From assembly GCA_011390365.1 (NCBI GenBank), contig JAABSM010000003.1:1-64000 (forward strand): 64,000 bases of DNA, in the 5' to 3' direction. The notes beneath the pieces are model-generated. The model saw nothing but the letters and a program-made list of their open reading frames with translations. It was not told the origin of the DNA and made no database searches. The translations under genes were made by a program, and so were the position numbers. The first letter of the stretch is position 1. Each line of letters begins with the position of its first letter. Positions 55,281-63,223 of this stretch are shown here, one piece after another. This DNA is from Gammaproteobacteria bacterium. Its GTDB lineage: Bacteria > Pseudomonadota > Gammaproteobacteria > Chromatiales > Chromatiaceae.

Positions 55281-55940
55281 CTAAACCCGAACCAAGGGCA
55301 GATTGCGAAAGATGTCGCCGTAGAGGCGGTAGAAGGCCTTGGCGGTGTGGATGACGAACTCCTGGTCCTCGTCCCGTTCCAGGCGATTGACCAGCTTGGC
55401 GTAGAACTCCATGTGGTCGACATCCAGTGCGCCGTGGCTGCGCAGGTAACTGAAACAGTCGTCGGCGAGGCCCAGGGACTTCTGAATGCGGTCGGCGGCG
55501 TCGAGCGCCAGGCGGATGCTGGTCCCCTCCAGCACCAATACCATGCCGAGAAAGCCGACCGGATTGCGGCGCATGATCAGGTCGTAGGCGTAGGCCACCA
55601 TCAACTCCGCCGGCAGGTCCGGCTGGCCGTTGCGTACCGCCTCGGCGTCGCCGCCGCAGTGGCCGATGTCGTGGAGGATCCACTCCTGATGCCCCAGCTC
55701 CTCGTCGATGTAGTGGGCGATGGCGTCGCGCAGCCACTCCATCCGCTGGGGCACGCGGCCGCCGCAGGTCATCAGCAGTGGCGTGGTGTGTTTGACGTGG
55801 TGATAGGCCTGGGTGAGAAAGGCGATGTAGCTCTCCAGGGCCAGCTTGCCGGATACGCCGTCGACGATGAAGGGGATCGACAGTAGCGCCTCCCGCTCCG
55901 GTTGGGTCTGTTGTTGCAGTCGGCTGAAAAAGTCGCTCAT
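55281..55940 (-). CDS. Haem-oxygenase-like diiron protein (TenA/PqqC-like fold)
   Basis: This 219-residue all-helical protein overlaps the acyl-ligase stop by 4 nt (ATGA). Candidate metal ligands follow the haem-oxygenase-like diiron oxidase pattern: E/H in DEELGHQEW (near 80), a Glu in LVLEGTS (about 138), and HGALDVDH (HxxxDxxH, about 170). Enzymes of this fold include UndA and other oxidases acting on fatty acids or amino acids. Placement directly behind an acyl-AMP ligase suggests an oxidative step on an activated acyl substrate. There is no signal peptide. Confidence 0.8.
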   Translation of the reverse strand: MSDFFSRLQQQTQPEREALLSIPFIVDGVSGKLALESYIAFLTQAYHHVKHTTPLLMTCGGRVPQRMEWLRDAIAHYIDEELGHQEWILHDIGHCGGDAEAVRNGQPDLPAELMVAYAYDLIMRRNPVGFLGMVLVLEGTSIRLALDAADRIQKSLGLADDCFSYLRSHGALDVDHMEFYAKLVNRLERDEDQEFVIHTAKAFYRLYGDIFRNLPLVRV

Positions 55941-57418
55941 GAGGCGATCTCCTCGCGGTAGAGTGATTCGATACGATCTTGGTAGCGCGTCTCGATGATG
56001 GCGCGCCTGGGCTGGCCGTCGGCGGTGGCTTCGCCGTTGGCGAGAGAAAAGGGTTCGTCGGCGATCAGCCAGCGCTTGACGCGGGCGTAGTCGGGGAGAT
56101 TTCCGTTGACCGCCCGCACCGCCATGGCCAGTTGTTGCGGGCGGGCGCCCGGGACCGGGGTGAGGATCGCCGTGTTGAAGGGGCGCGCCTCGCCGAACAG
56201 GGCCGCCTGGGCGATCTCCTTGCGCAGCGTCAGTTCTCCCTCCACCCACTCCGGGTTGATGTTGCGGCCAAAGGCGGTGATGAAGCGATTGCGCCGCCGC
56301 CCCCGCAGAAAGAGATGGCCGCTATCGTCGATTCTCCCCAGGTCGCCGCTGCGGTACCAGCCATCACGATCAACGGCGGGGCTGGGGTCGTTCAGGTAGC
56401 CCAGAAACAGGTTGCCCTTGATGAGGATCTCGCCGTCGTGATTGACGCGAATCCGGGAGTGATCCAGCGGCCTGCCCACCGAGCCGATACGATTGTCGCC
56501 GGGGCGATTCACCGCCACCACCGAGGCGCACTCGGATAGGCCATAGCCCTGGTAGACCGGCAGTTCGAGTTGCTCCGCCCGCTCCAGCAACGCCAGCGGG
56601 GTATGGGCGCCGCCCAGGGCGAGAAAGCGCGGATATGGGGATTGCAGGCGGTGGTCGACCAGCGCCGCCAGCATCGCTGGTGAGAGGATGGCGCTGGCGG
56701 CATGCTGCTGTTGCAGGATGCCGGCCATGGCGCGACCATCGATGGCGCCGGCGCCGATCAGGCCGGTGCGGCCGGCGGCGGGCATCACGCTGGTTACCCC
56801 GGCGAGCAGCGGCACGTAGAGGCCGCCGATGTTTTCCAGCAATACCGCCATTGGCGTCAGGCACAGGTGGCGGTCGCCCGGCGACAGATTGGTGACGCCG
56901 TGCAGGGCGATCGCGGTACGCTCCATGTTCTCCCGGCTCAGCAACACCCCCTTGGGCGCCCCGGTGGAGCCGGAGGTGTAGGTGATCTTGGCGGTCTCGG
57001 CGGGCAGGCAGGGGAGGGTGTCCGGTTTCAGGGGGAGCAGCAGGCAGGCCTCGCCGGCGATGGTCAATGGGATGGGCTCGCCCTGGCGCAACGACGCGAA
57101 ACGACTGGCCAGTCGCGGTTGGGTCAGCAGGTATTCGGCGCCGCTGCTGGCCAGGCAGTGGCCAATCTGTCTGGGCGAGAAGAAGGGCGGCAGCGGGATG
57201 TGCACGCACCGCGCCGCCAGCATCGCCAGGTCGGCGGCGGCGAACGGGCCGCCGTTGGGGAGGGCGCTGGCGATGCGATGGGTTCCCAGGGTCTCCAGTT
57301 TACCGTGCAGGATATTCAACTCCCGCCACAAGCCGGCGTAATCCAGCGCCCCCCCGTCCCACTCGATGATGGCGGGCCAGGTCTCGTTGGCGCGGCTCTC
57401 CAGGGTCTCCAGCAACAT
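55937..57418 (-). CDS. Acyl-AMP ligase / AMP-binding enzyme
   Basis: This 493-residue adenylate-forming enzyme has motif A3 TYTSGSTGAPKGV (near 150), A5 YQGYGLSECASVV, A7 YRSGDLGRID and A8 GRRRNRFITAFGRNI. The C-terminal subdomain is short. It activates a carboxylic acid as acyl-AMP; the acyl acceptor is not known. It is 3 nt from the upstream thermostable-hemolysin-family gene and overlaps the diiron gene, so the set is an operon. Long-chain fatty acid substrate is plausible from context only. Confidence 0.88.
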   Translation of the reverse strand: MLLETLESRANETWPAIIEWDGGALDYAGLWRELNILHGKLETLGTHRIASALPNGGPFAAADLAMLAARCVHIPLPPFFSPRQIGHCLASSGAEYLLTQPRLASRFASLRQGEPIPLTIAGEACLLLPLKPDTLPCLPAETAKITYTSGSTGAPKGVLLSRENMERTAIALHGVTNLSPGDRHLCLTPMAVLLENIGGLYVPLLAGVTSVMPAAGRTGLIGAGAIDGRAMAGILQQQHAASAILSPAMLAALVDHRLQSPYPRFLALGGAHTPLALLERAEQLELPVYQGYGLSECASVVAVNRPGDNRIGSVGRPLDHSRIRVNHDGEILIKGNLFLGYLNDPSPAVDRDGWYRSGDLGRIDDSGHLFLRGRRRNRFITAFGRNINPEWVEGELTLRKEIAQAALFGEARPFNTAILTPVPGARPQQLAMAVRAVNGNLPDYARVKRWLIADEPFSLANGEATADGQPRRAIIETRYQDRIESLYREEIAS

Positions 57419-57421
57419 CGC

Positions 57422-58057
57422 TCAGAAGCCCCGAAAGTCGCTTTGAGCGGCGGCGCGCCAGAGTAGGCTGAGGGCGCATTCGGCGGCGAGCAGCGCGCTC
57501 AACTGGCGGTAGCCGTCGGCGACGCGGCCCGCCATCACCATCGGGCGCTGGGAGTAGTAGCTTCCCCACTTCGCCTCGCCGTCCTTGAGGCGGCCGGGAT
57601 CCGCCTCGCCCAGCACCAGCAGGGGGATGCCGAGACGGCGGAAGGCGTTACGCAGTACCGGCCCGCCGGTAAAGACCACCCATTCGCGACCGCTGGCGTG
57701 GAGGAAGGCGGTAAGGGCGGTGATCAGCCAGCGCGACCCGCCGGCCTGATCCGAGGCCAGATTGCCTACCTCCACCATCCGATCCCGGCTCACCGATTCG
57801 CCGCTCAGCTCTCCGACCAGCCGTTCCACCGGTCGGTTGAGATACTGCTCCAGAAACAGCTCGCCGGATTCGACTGGGCGCAACCCCAGCACCCCGTCGA
57901 GCATGCCGTCCCGATCCCGCAGCCCTATCAACCAGGGCAGGAAGTCATCGACCCTGGCGCCCCAGGCATCGGCGAAACAGGTTTGCACGTACTCCTGCAA
58001 CGCCTTCCGAGTCGCCCCGTTACGATCCGCGACATCAATGGAAATCGGTGTCTTCAT
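57422..58057 (-). CDS. Thermostable-hemolysin family protein
   Basis: This 211-residue protein is a member of the thermostable hemolysin (delta-VPH) family: CFADAWGARVDDFLPWLIGLRD, LGLRPVESGELFLEQYL, VEVGNLASDQAGGSRWL and FRRLGIPLLVLG. Family members have a predicted GNAT/autoinducer-synthase-like fold, so acyl transfer may be a better guess than haemolysis. No signal peptide is present. It is the first gene of the cluster; the start is 65 nt downstream of a CTTAAG direct-repeat box. Role inferred, not shown. Confidence 0.85.
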   Translation of the reverse strand: MKTPISIDVADRNGATRKALQEYVQTCFADAWGARVDDFLPWLIGLRDRDGMLDGVLGLRPVESGELFLEQYLNRPVERLVGELSGESVSRDRMVEVGNLASDQAGGSRWLITALTAFLHASGREWVVFTGGPVLRNAFRRLGIPLLVLGEADPGRLKDGEAKWGSYYSQRPMVMAGRVADGYRQLSALLAAECALSLLWRAAAQSDFRGF

Positions 58058-58121
58058 GATGCTCTCCTCCCGTCGTGGGACCCTTGCGGGTCATGTTGGG
58101 GGGAGAGTGTAGCGAGCGTAG

Positions 58122-58138
58122 CTTAAGGAAACCTTAAG
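58122..58138 (-). promoter_or_regulatory. PmrA/QseB-type box upstream of the hemolysin/acyl-ligase cluster
   Basis: CTTAAG (58122-58127), GAAAC, CTTAAG (58133-58138) match the consensus (C/T)TTAA(G/T)-N5-(C/T)TTAA(G/T) exactly. Read leftward, a TACACT -10-like hexamer lies 10 nt beyond the box with no good -35, as expected of an activator-dependent promoter. The start codon is 65 nt away. A PmrA/QseB-class regulator is encoded at 52113-52775. Confidence 0.7.
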
Positions 58139-58359
58139 GAGAAACTTTTGTAACTATTCAGATCGCTACGCGAAAATGCGGTCTTCGCTTGCGATATCCT
58201 TCCTGGGGTGCGGGTCTGGACAAGGCGGAACCCAGGCGAATCAGGGCGATTTTCACCGACTCGGGGTCTTGTCAATTCGAGATGTGGCTGGGGGGCGTGT
58301 CTGGATGGGTTGGGCGCGGCCCGGGTCGAGTGTCGGGGCGGCGACGATTCGTGGGGTGA

Positions 58360-58446
58360 TGGTGCCGAGGAGAGGACTTGAACCTCCACGGGGTTACCCC
58401 CACTAGCACCTGAAGCTAGCGCGTCTACCAATTCCGCCACCTCGGC
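58360..58446 (-). tRNA. tRNA-Leu (CAG)
   Basis: This 87-nt type II tRNA has the acceptor stem GCCGAGG/CCTCGGC, A discriminator and encoded CCA. Anticodon loop TTCAGGT gives anticodon CAG, reading CTG codons. The long variable arm (GTGGGGGTAACCCC) and T-loop GGTTCAAGTCC are present. No terminator was identified downstream. Confidence 0.97.
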
Positions 58447-58589
58447 ATTTGGGGCGTGTGGTCTTCGTTTGAAGAGCGCGCATTATGCCCTTGCGTTTTC
58501 GCCCTGTCAAGGGATTCGGGAGGAAATTTTCAGCGTTGGCGACCGTAGAGGACGGCGTAGAGACCGCCGCATCGCAGGTTAAGGTGTGA

Positions 58590-58961
58590 CTACTCGTCCT
58601 CTGCCGGTCTGGGCTTGTTCATGAAGCCGATCCAGGCGTCGTAGTCGGTCTTCTCGCCGTCGTGGATGAGGATGCCGGCCTCGTAACATTGTTCCGGCGC
58701 GGGGCGGCACCAGCGTACCTCGCCGGTAAGCAGGAAGATCTTGTGATAGTCCTTGAATTCGACGCAAAAGTCGAAGTAGTGATCCGGCGCGACCTCTTCG
58801 TTGATGAGGATGCGCAGGCCCTCGCGGGAGACGTCGAGGGTCTTGCTGCGGATGACCCGGCCCGTGCCGGGGCCGTCCGGGCCGGGCAACAGGATCTGGA
58901 TGGCGATCTTCTCCGTGCGTGGTGTGCGGGTATCGAGGCGTCGATCCGAGGTGCTGTTCAT
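58590..58961 (-). CDS. PilZ domain protein
   Basis: This 123-residue protein has the c-di-GMP-binding fold: N-terminal RRLDTRTPRTEK, then SKTLDVSREGLRI (the D/NxSxxG motif, here DVSREG) and a beta-barrel ending GEVRWCRP...YEAGILI. The canonical RxxxR arginines are present as RRLDTR-like sequence, so binding is plausible. Start ATG is 1 nt after the stop of the DUF1631 gene. PilZ next to DUF1631 is a known pairing. Confidence 0.85.
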   Translation of the reverse strand: MNSTSDRRLDTRTPRTEKIAIQILLPGPDGPGTGRVIRSKTLDVSREGLRILINEEVAPDHYFDFCVEFKDYHKIFLLTGEVRWCRPAPEQCYEAGILIHDGEKTDYDAWIGFMNKPRPAEDE

Positions 58962-58962
58962 G

Positions 58963-60936
58963 TCAGTGGGGGCTCTCTTCAGCAAGCCGGGTCCAGCGCA
59001 GATCATCGAGTCGTTTGTCGCCGGTGGCGCCGTAGTCGATGATCTTGGCGGTGCCGTCGTTGATCCTGGCGGCGAACTCTTCGGGCAGATACTCGGCGAC
59101 CCGGCGGCCGGTGCGATCGGCGAAGACCAGTTTGCCCGTACGTTTGAGTTTCAGGCTGAGAGAGCAGATTCTGCTGTCCCCGTTCTGTTCCGTCAACTCT
59201 ACCATGCCTCCGGGTTCCAGCATGCCCACCTCTTCCACGATCCGGTTGAAGGCCTCTTCACGGGCGCGGCGAGCCTCTTCCGCCTTGCGCTCGGCCTCGC
59301 GCCGGGCCTCCTCTTCCTGACGGCGGGTCTCCTCTTCCAGCTGGCGCTTGAGCTCCTGCTCCTGACGGATCCGCTCCTGGCGCTCCCGCTCCGCCTGCTC
59401 TTCCCGCTCCTTGCGCTCCCGGGCCTCCTGCTCTTCCCGCTTCTTGCGCTCCATCTTCTCCAGTTCAAGCTTACGCTGGCGGGCCTGTTCGGCCTCCCGC
59501 TTGCGGCGATTCTCCAGCTCCTTCTCCTTGAGGGTGATCTGATCCTGGATCTTGCCGATGTACTTGTCCAGGCGCGCCAGGGCGTGTTCGAATGCCGCCG
59601 GAAAGGCCGGCGAAAGGTCGAGGGGCTGGATGGCGCCACGTCTCACCTGGTTGGTGAACTCATCGAAGTTGAACTTGGCCACCAGTACCCCGGACTGGTC
59701 GGCGAGCAGCAGGTAGCCCTTCTCCTCCTCCTTGTGGATCAGCTTGACCCGGGAGATACGCCCCCGTTGATCGAGCTTGAACCAGTGCCCTTTTTCGGTG
59801 GCATGCACCTCGGGGGTCTGGGCGGGGATGTCATTGACCTTCCGCTCCTCCGCTTCGGTGTCGCCGACGACCTTGTCCGCCCCTTCGAAGATGATCGGAT
59901 CGATGGGTTTGTCGTCGAGGATCCTGGCGTGAACCTCGGCCAGGGAGTTGAAGAAGCGTTCGATCTCCATGGCGTGGTGGACACTAGCGGTCTCCTTGCG
60001 GATCCGGCGCAGGGATTCGGAGAGGCGTCCCGCCATGCGCCGGTTGAGCTCGTCCTTGTCGCGGGTGACCAGGCTCCAGATGAGCTGGTACATGTCGCTG
60101 ATCCCCTCCCGCCATTGCGGGCTCTCGACGCCCATGCGCAGATAGGAGATGTAGAGATATTTGCTCCATACCTCGTGCAGGAAGTGGAGGGCGAAGGTGG
60201 GCAGGCGCTTGCCTTCGGTGGCGCGGGAGATGACGTCATGGACGGTGTGGCGAACGTCGTAGAGTTTGCGCTGATTCTGCTCCTTGGCGACGACCTGGTC
60301 TTCGAGGTGGGAGACCCGCTCATCGCGCTCGCGCAGGTGCCGCTCGAGGGTCTCGTTGGCGGCGACAAAGGATTGCGCCGGCGGCTCAGGCGAGGCGATG
60401 GCGTCGAGGATGCAGTCGCGCAGCGTCTTCATGGTATCCATGGCGCGCGGACAGGAGGCGTCGTCGCACATCCGTCCCAGGGTGACCGCGCGTTCGAAAA
60501 AGCCGCGGGTGGGGTGTTCCGGTTGCAGCAGGTTGGCGGGCTCGTGCAATAGCCCGCGGGCAAAGGCGAACTGCAATAGCTGCAACAGGTTGTAGGACTG
60601 GGGGTAGAGATCCAGCCGGTTCTCTACGTGACTGAAGGTGAATTCGACCAGTTTGAGTTGGCAGATGTGGTAGATGGAGAGGGTGGCGTCGTCGGCGAAC
60701 CGCGCCCCGTCGGCGATGGCCCGGTTGACCACCAGCAACGGGTTGTAACGCGTGTCATCATAGAGGAAGGCATCGTTCGGCGCTTCCCGCAGCTGCCGGG
60801 CGAAACCGATGAGTACATCGCGAACGGCCGCCGCGTCCAGGGTGTTGAGGGGCTGGGCGGCCAGCTTCTGGATGCGCCGTTCGAGCTCGGCGGCCGCATC
60901 CATGTGAGAGGAGAACTGTTTTCCGAAGGCTTCCAT
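58963..60936 (-). CDS. DUF1631-like protein with coiled coil
   Basis: This 657-residue cytoplasmic protein has an N-terminal helical region (about 1-330, e.g. DVLIGFARQLREAPNDAFLYDDTRYNPL) and a middle region related to DUF1631 (VWSKYLYISYLRMG). A long highly charged coiled coil runs about 480-570 (repeats of RKRE/REEQ), and a C-terminal domain (about 580-650) begins with MLEPGGMVEL. Proteins of this type pair with PilZ and are thought to work with c-di-GMP signalling. The charged coiled coil could be a scaffold. It shares an operon with the PilZ gene; function not assigned. Confidence 0.7.
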   Translation of the reverse strand: MEAFGKQFSSHMDAAAELERRIQKLAAQPLNTLDAAAVRDVLIGFARQLREAPNDAFLYDDTRYNPLLVVNRAIADGARFADDATLSIYHICQLKLVEFTFSHVENRLDLYPQSYNLLQLLQFAFARGLLHEPANLLQPEHPTRGFFERAVTLGRMCDDASCPRAMDTMKTLRDCILDAIASPEPPAQSFVAANETLERHLRERDERVSHLEDQVVAKEQNQRKLYDVRHTVHDVISRATEGKRLPTFALHFLHEVWSKYLYISYLRMGVESPQWREGISDMYQLIWSLVTRDKDELNRRMAGRLSESLRRIRKETASVHHAMEIERFFNSLAEVHARILDDKPIDPIIFEGADKVVGDTEAEERKVNDIPAQTPEVHATEKGHWFKLDQRGRISRVKLIHKEEEKGYLLLADQSGVLVAKFNFDEFTNQVRRGAIQPLDLSPAFPAAFEHALARLDKYIGKIQDQITLKEKELENRRKREAEQARQRKLELEKMERKKREEQEARERKEREEQAERERQERIRQEQELKRQLEEETRRQEEEARREAERKAEEARRAREEAFNRIVEEVGMLEPGGMVELTEQNGDSRICSLSLKLKRTGKLVFADRTGRRVAEYLPEEFAARINDGTAKIIDYGATGDKRLDDLRWTRLAEESPH

Positions 60937-61327
60937 CTTCTTCTCGGGGCATGGTTGGAAGTGGCGAAGAGCGGCGCCTGAGTGCGCTGGCGGTCCGTCT
61001 CAGGCGACATCCATGTCGAACGGAACCGGCCGGCATAAGCGGCACGAACATTATGATAAATAGTATAGGGGAACGTCAAGGTGTGGACAACAGCGATATC
61101 ATGATGTTTTGCTCCGGCGTGCGGTTCTGTGATCCAGGTAGCGGTGGTTTGCCAGGCCGGTAAAAAGGGTGGACAATTGCTCCCAGCCTGTCCGTCGCGA
61201 CTACGCGGGTAGACCTGCGCGCCCCCGAATCGTTCAGAACCCTCTCCCGATGGGAGAGGGGCGCGCTCGTCAGGGGCGTCAACGCCTGCCCGCGCCGCGC
61301 TTCTCCCGAAACCTGCGAGGACTTCCC
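60937..61327. other. Divergent upstream region of the DUF1631 and receiver-kinase genes
   Basis: No gene is seen in 391 bases. AT-rich sequence at 61045-61070 (ACATTATGATAAATAGTATAG) may hold promoter elements. A perfect palindrome CCCTCTCCC-GAT-GGGAGAGGG occupies 61240-61260. A GAGG site precedes the ATG at 61328. Confidence 0.5.
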
Positions 61328-62440
61328 ATGGCCCAAGGCGAGATGGTTCTGGTGGTCGATGACAATTCGTTCAATATCGCCGTCATCGAGGCGGTGCTGG
61401 TGAATGAATATCAGGTCAAGGTCGCTTGCGACCGCGGCGCCGCCCTGGCGGCGGCGCGGGGAGACAACCCGCCGGACCTGATCCTGATCGATGCCTCCAA
61501 TCCGCTGCTGCGGGGATACGATATCTGCCGCGCCCTGCAAGGGGATGAGAAGACCCGGGAGATTCCCATCGTCTTCATCACCAAGCGCGGCGAGGGGGCT
61601 GGCGAGGGGCTGGGGTTGCGGCTCGGCGCGGTGGATTACATGACCCTGGCGATCTCGCCGGTGGTGATGCGGGCGCGGATTCGCAATCACATCCTGATGC
61701 GTCAGCGAACCCGTCGCCTGCAAGAGCTCAATCAACTCAAGAACGGTATGATCAGCATGGTCGCCCATGACCTGCGCAATCCGCTGTCGGCGATTCAGGG
61801 ATTCGCCGGCCTGGCGCGGCGAAGCAGCGGCGATGAGGCCAGGCAACGGGAGTATATCGGCATCATTGAGCAGGGCGCGTCGCAACTGTTGCGCATGGTC
61901 GGCGATCTGCTCGACTACTCGGTGATCGAGCACGGCGGCATGGAGCTTAACCGCAAGGCGGGCGACCTGGCGCGGCTGGCGCGGGAACGCTGCCGACTCT
62001 TCGCCGGTAATGAGCGGGCGTCGGAGGTGCAGTTGCTGGTGGGCGGGGCGGAGCAGGCCCCGGCGACCTTCGACGAGGATCGCATGCGCCAGGTGGTGGA
62101 CAATCTGATCGGTAACGCGCTGAAGTTTTCACCCGCCAACACCGTGGTGTCGGTGGCGGTGGAGGCTGTCGAGGGTGGCGTGTGTCTGGTGGTGGAAGAT
62201 CAGGGGCCCGGCATGCCGCCGGAGGATCTGGACAGGATCTTTCAACCCTTCACCCGCAGCAAGGCGCGCCCGCTGGGCAAGGAGAAGGGCATTGGGCTGG
62301 GTCTCTCGATCGTGCGCAACATCGTGGTCGCCCATGGCGGCACTATCCGCGTGGAGAGTGAGGAGGGAAGAGGGGCGAAGTTCTCGGTCTGGTTGCCGGG
62401 GTCGCGGACGATGGCGGATGGTGAGTCGTCAATTCATTGA
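61328..62440 (+). CDS. Receiver-histidine kinase (REC-HisKA-HATPase)
   Basis: This 370-residue soluble protein has an N-terminal receiver domain (about 1-125: VLVVDDNSFN, acceptor Asp in LILIDASNPLLRGYD) and then a kinase core. HisKA is at about 140-205 (MISMVAHDLRNPLSAIQG, phospho-His near 147) and the ATPase domain has NLIGNALKFS, VEDQGPGMP and KGIGLGLSIVRN. There is no membrane segment. In the receiver the usual K of the DYxxKP motif is replaced (DYMTLAISP), so phosphorylation switching may be altered. Output could be to a separate regulator; no partner is adjacent. Confidence 0.88.
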   Translation: MAQGEMVLVVDDNSFNIAVIEAVLVNEYQVKVACDRGAALAAARGDNPPDLILIDASNPLLRGYDICRALQGDEKTREIPIVFITKRGEGAGEGLGLRLGAVDYMTLAISPVVMRARIRNHILMRQRTRRLQELNQLKNGMISMVAHDLRNPLSAIQGFAGLARRSSGDEARQREYIGIIEQGASQLLRMVGDLLDYSVIEHGGMELNRKAGDLARLARERCRLFAGNERASEVQLLVGGAEQAPATFDEDRMRQVVDNLIGNALKFSPANTVVSVAVEAVEGGVCLVVEDQGPGMPPEDLDRIFQPFTRSKARPLGKEKGIGLGLSIVRNIVVAHGGTIRVESEEGRGAKFSVWLPGSRTMADGESSIH

Positions 62441-62535
62441 TCGAGGTCATGAATTGGCGGTGGCTCCTGAGCGCGGTTTGCTATATGATTACTTGATGAT
62501 ATATCTGGTATGAATGCGGATGCGTAGGAGGGGCG

Positions 62536-63075
62536 ATGTTCGGAATATTCTCCGGCGGCAAGGTGGTAAAGGATCGTCGGGATGAGCGAGCCGCTCACGA
62601 GAAAGATCGCGAAACCGCGTTTATTGAACGACTGCGTAATGAACATCACGAGATTCTGGCCTTGTGTGAGGAGCTGGAGCTGGCCTTGGTCAAGGGCAAG
62701 GGCGGGCGGCTGAGTGAGCGTTTCGCGCTGCTGGAGGGGATGATCCGCCGCCATCGCATGGACGAAGATGGCAAATTGCTGCTCTACATCGACAAGCGTT
62801 TCGGTGCGGATCACGAAGTCTCAAGCAAGGTCGCGGAGATCCGCAAGCAGCGGGACCGGCTGCGTCGGCGTCTCGTCGCCTTCGCCGACAAGCTCGAGTG
62901 CCTGGAGGTCAGCGTCGATATCACCCTTGCCGAATTGCAGGTGGATCTGGAACGAATCGGCGCGAACCTGGTGCATCTGATCGAGGATGAAGAGCGGTAT
63001 CTGTTCCCCCTCTATGGCCAGTCACCGGCCCGTTACCCGTTATCAGGCGACCTGGAGGCGGCCACCGCCAGCTGA
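62536..63075 (+). CDS. Hemerythrin-like (HHE) domain protein
   Basis: This 179-residue helical protein starts at the ATG behind TAGGAGG. Candidate diiron ligands are in NEHHEILALCEELE, RRHRMDEDGKLLLYI and IEDEERYLFPLYG, giving the His/Glu positions of hemerythrin-like domains, though the full H-HxxxE-H-H-HxxxxD set is not complete. A role in oxygen, nitric oxide or iron sensing is possible. It is 95 nt after the receiver-kinase gene and may be cotranscribed with it. Confidence 0.7.
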   Translation: MFGIFSGGKVVKDRRDERAAHEKDRETAFIERLRNEHHEILALCEELELALVKGKGGRLSERFALLEGMIRRHRMDEDGKLLLYIDKRFGADHEVSSKVAEIRKQRDRLRRRLVAFADKLECLEVSVDITLAELQVDLERIGANLVHLIEDEERYLFPLYGQSPARYPLSGDLEAATAS

Positions 63076-63196
63076 GCCGGTTTCTCGCCCCCGGTTTCTC
63101 TCTACCCATGGCTCCCCGGAACAGCTTCCCAAGATTGCGGCAATGCCTGTCCTTGAAGGGCCGGCGCGCTCACATGCGTCTTGATCGAAGCTGCCT

Positions 63197-63216
63197 GGGG
63201 CCGCCTGTGCGGCCCC
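63197..63216. terminator. Hairpin between convergent hemerythrin-like and receptor genes
   Basis: GGGGCCGC and GCGGCCCC form a perfect 8-bp stem with tetraloop CTGT, between two convergent gene ends. No T-run; termination is inferred from position. Confidence 0.5.
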
Positions 63217-63223
63217 GATGCCT

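Noticed and set aside
58123-58440. Open frame starting MAELVDALASGASGGNPVEVQ on the minus strand
   Set aside because: It is the well-known false translation of a tRNA-Leu gene; the tRNA at 58360-58446 explains it.
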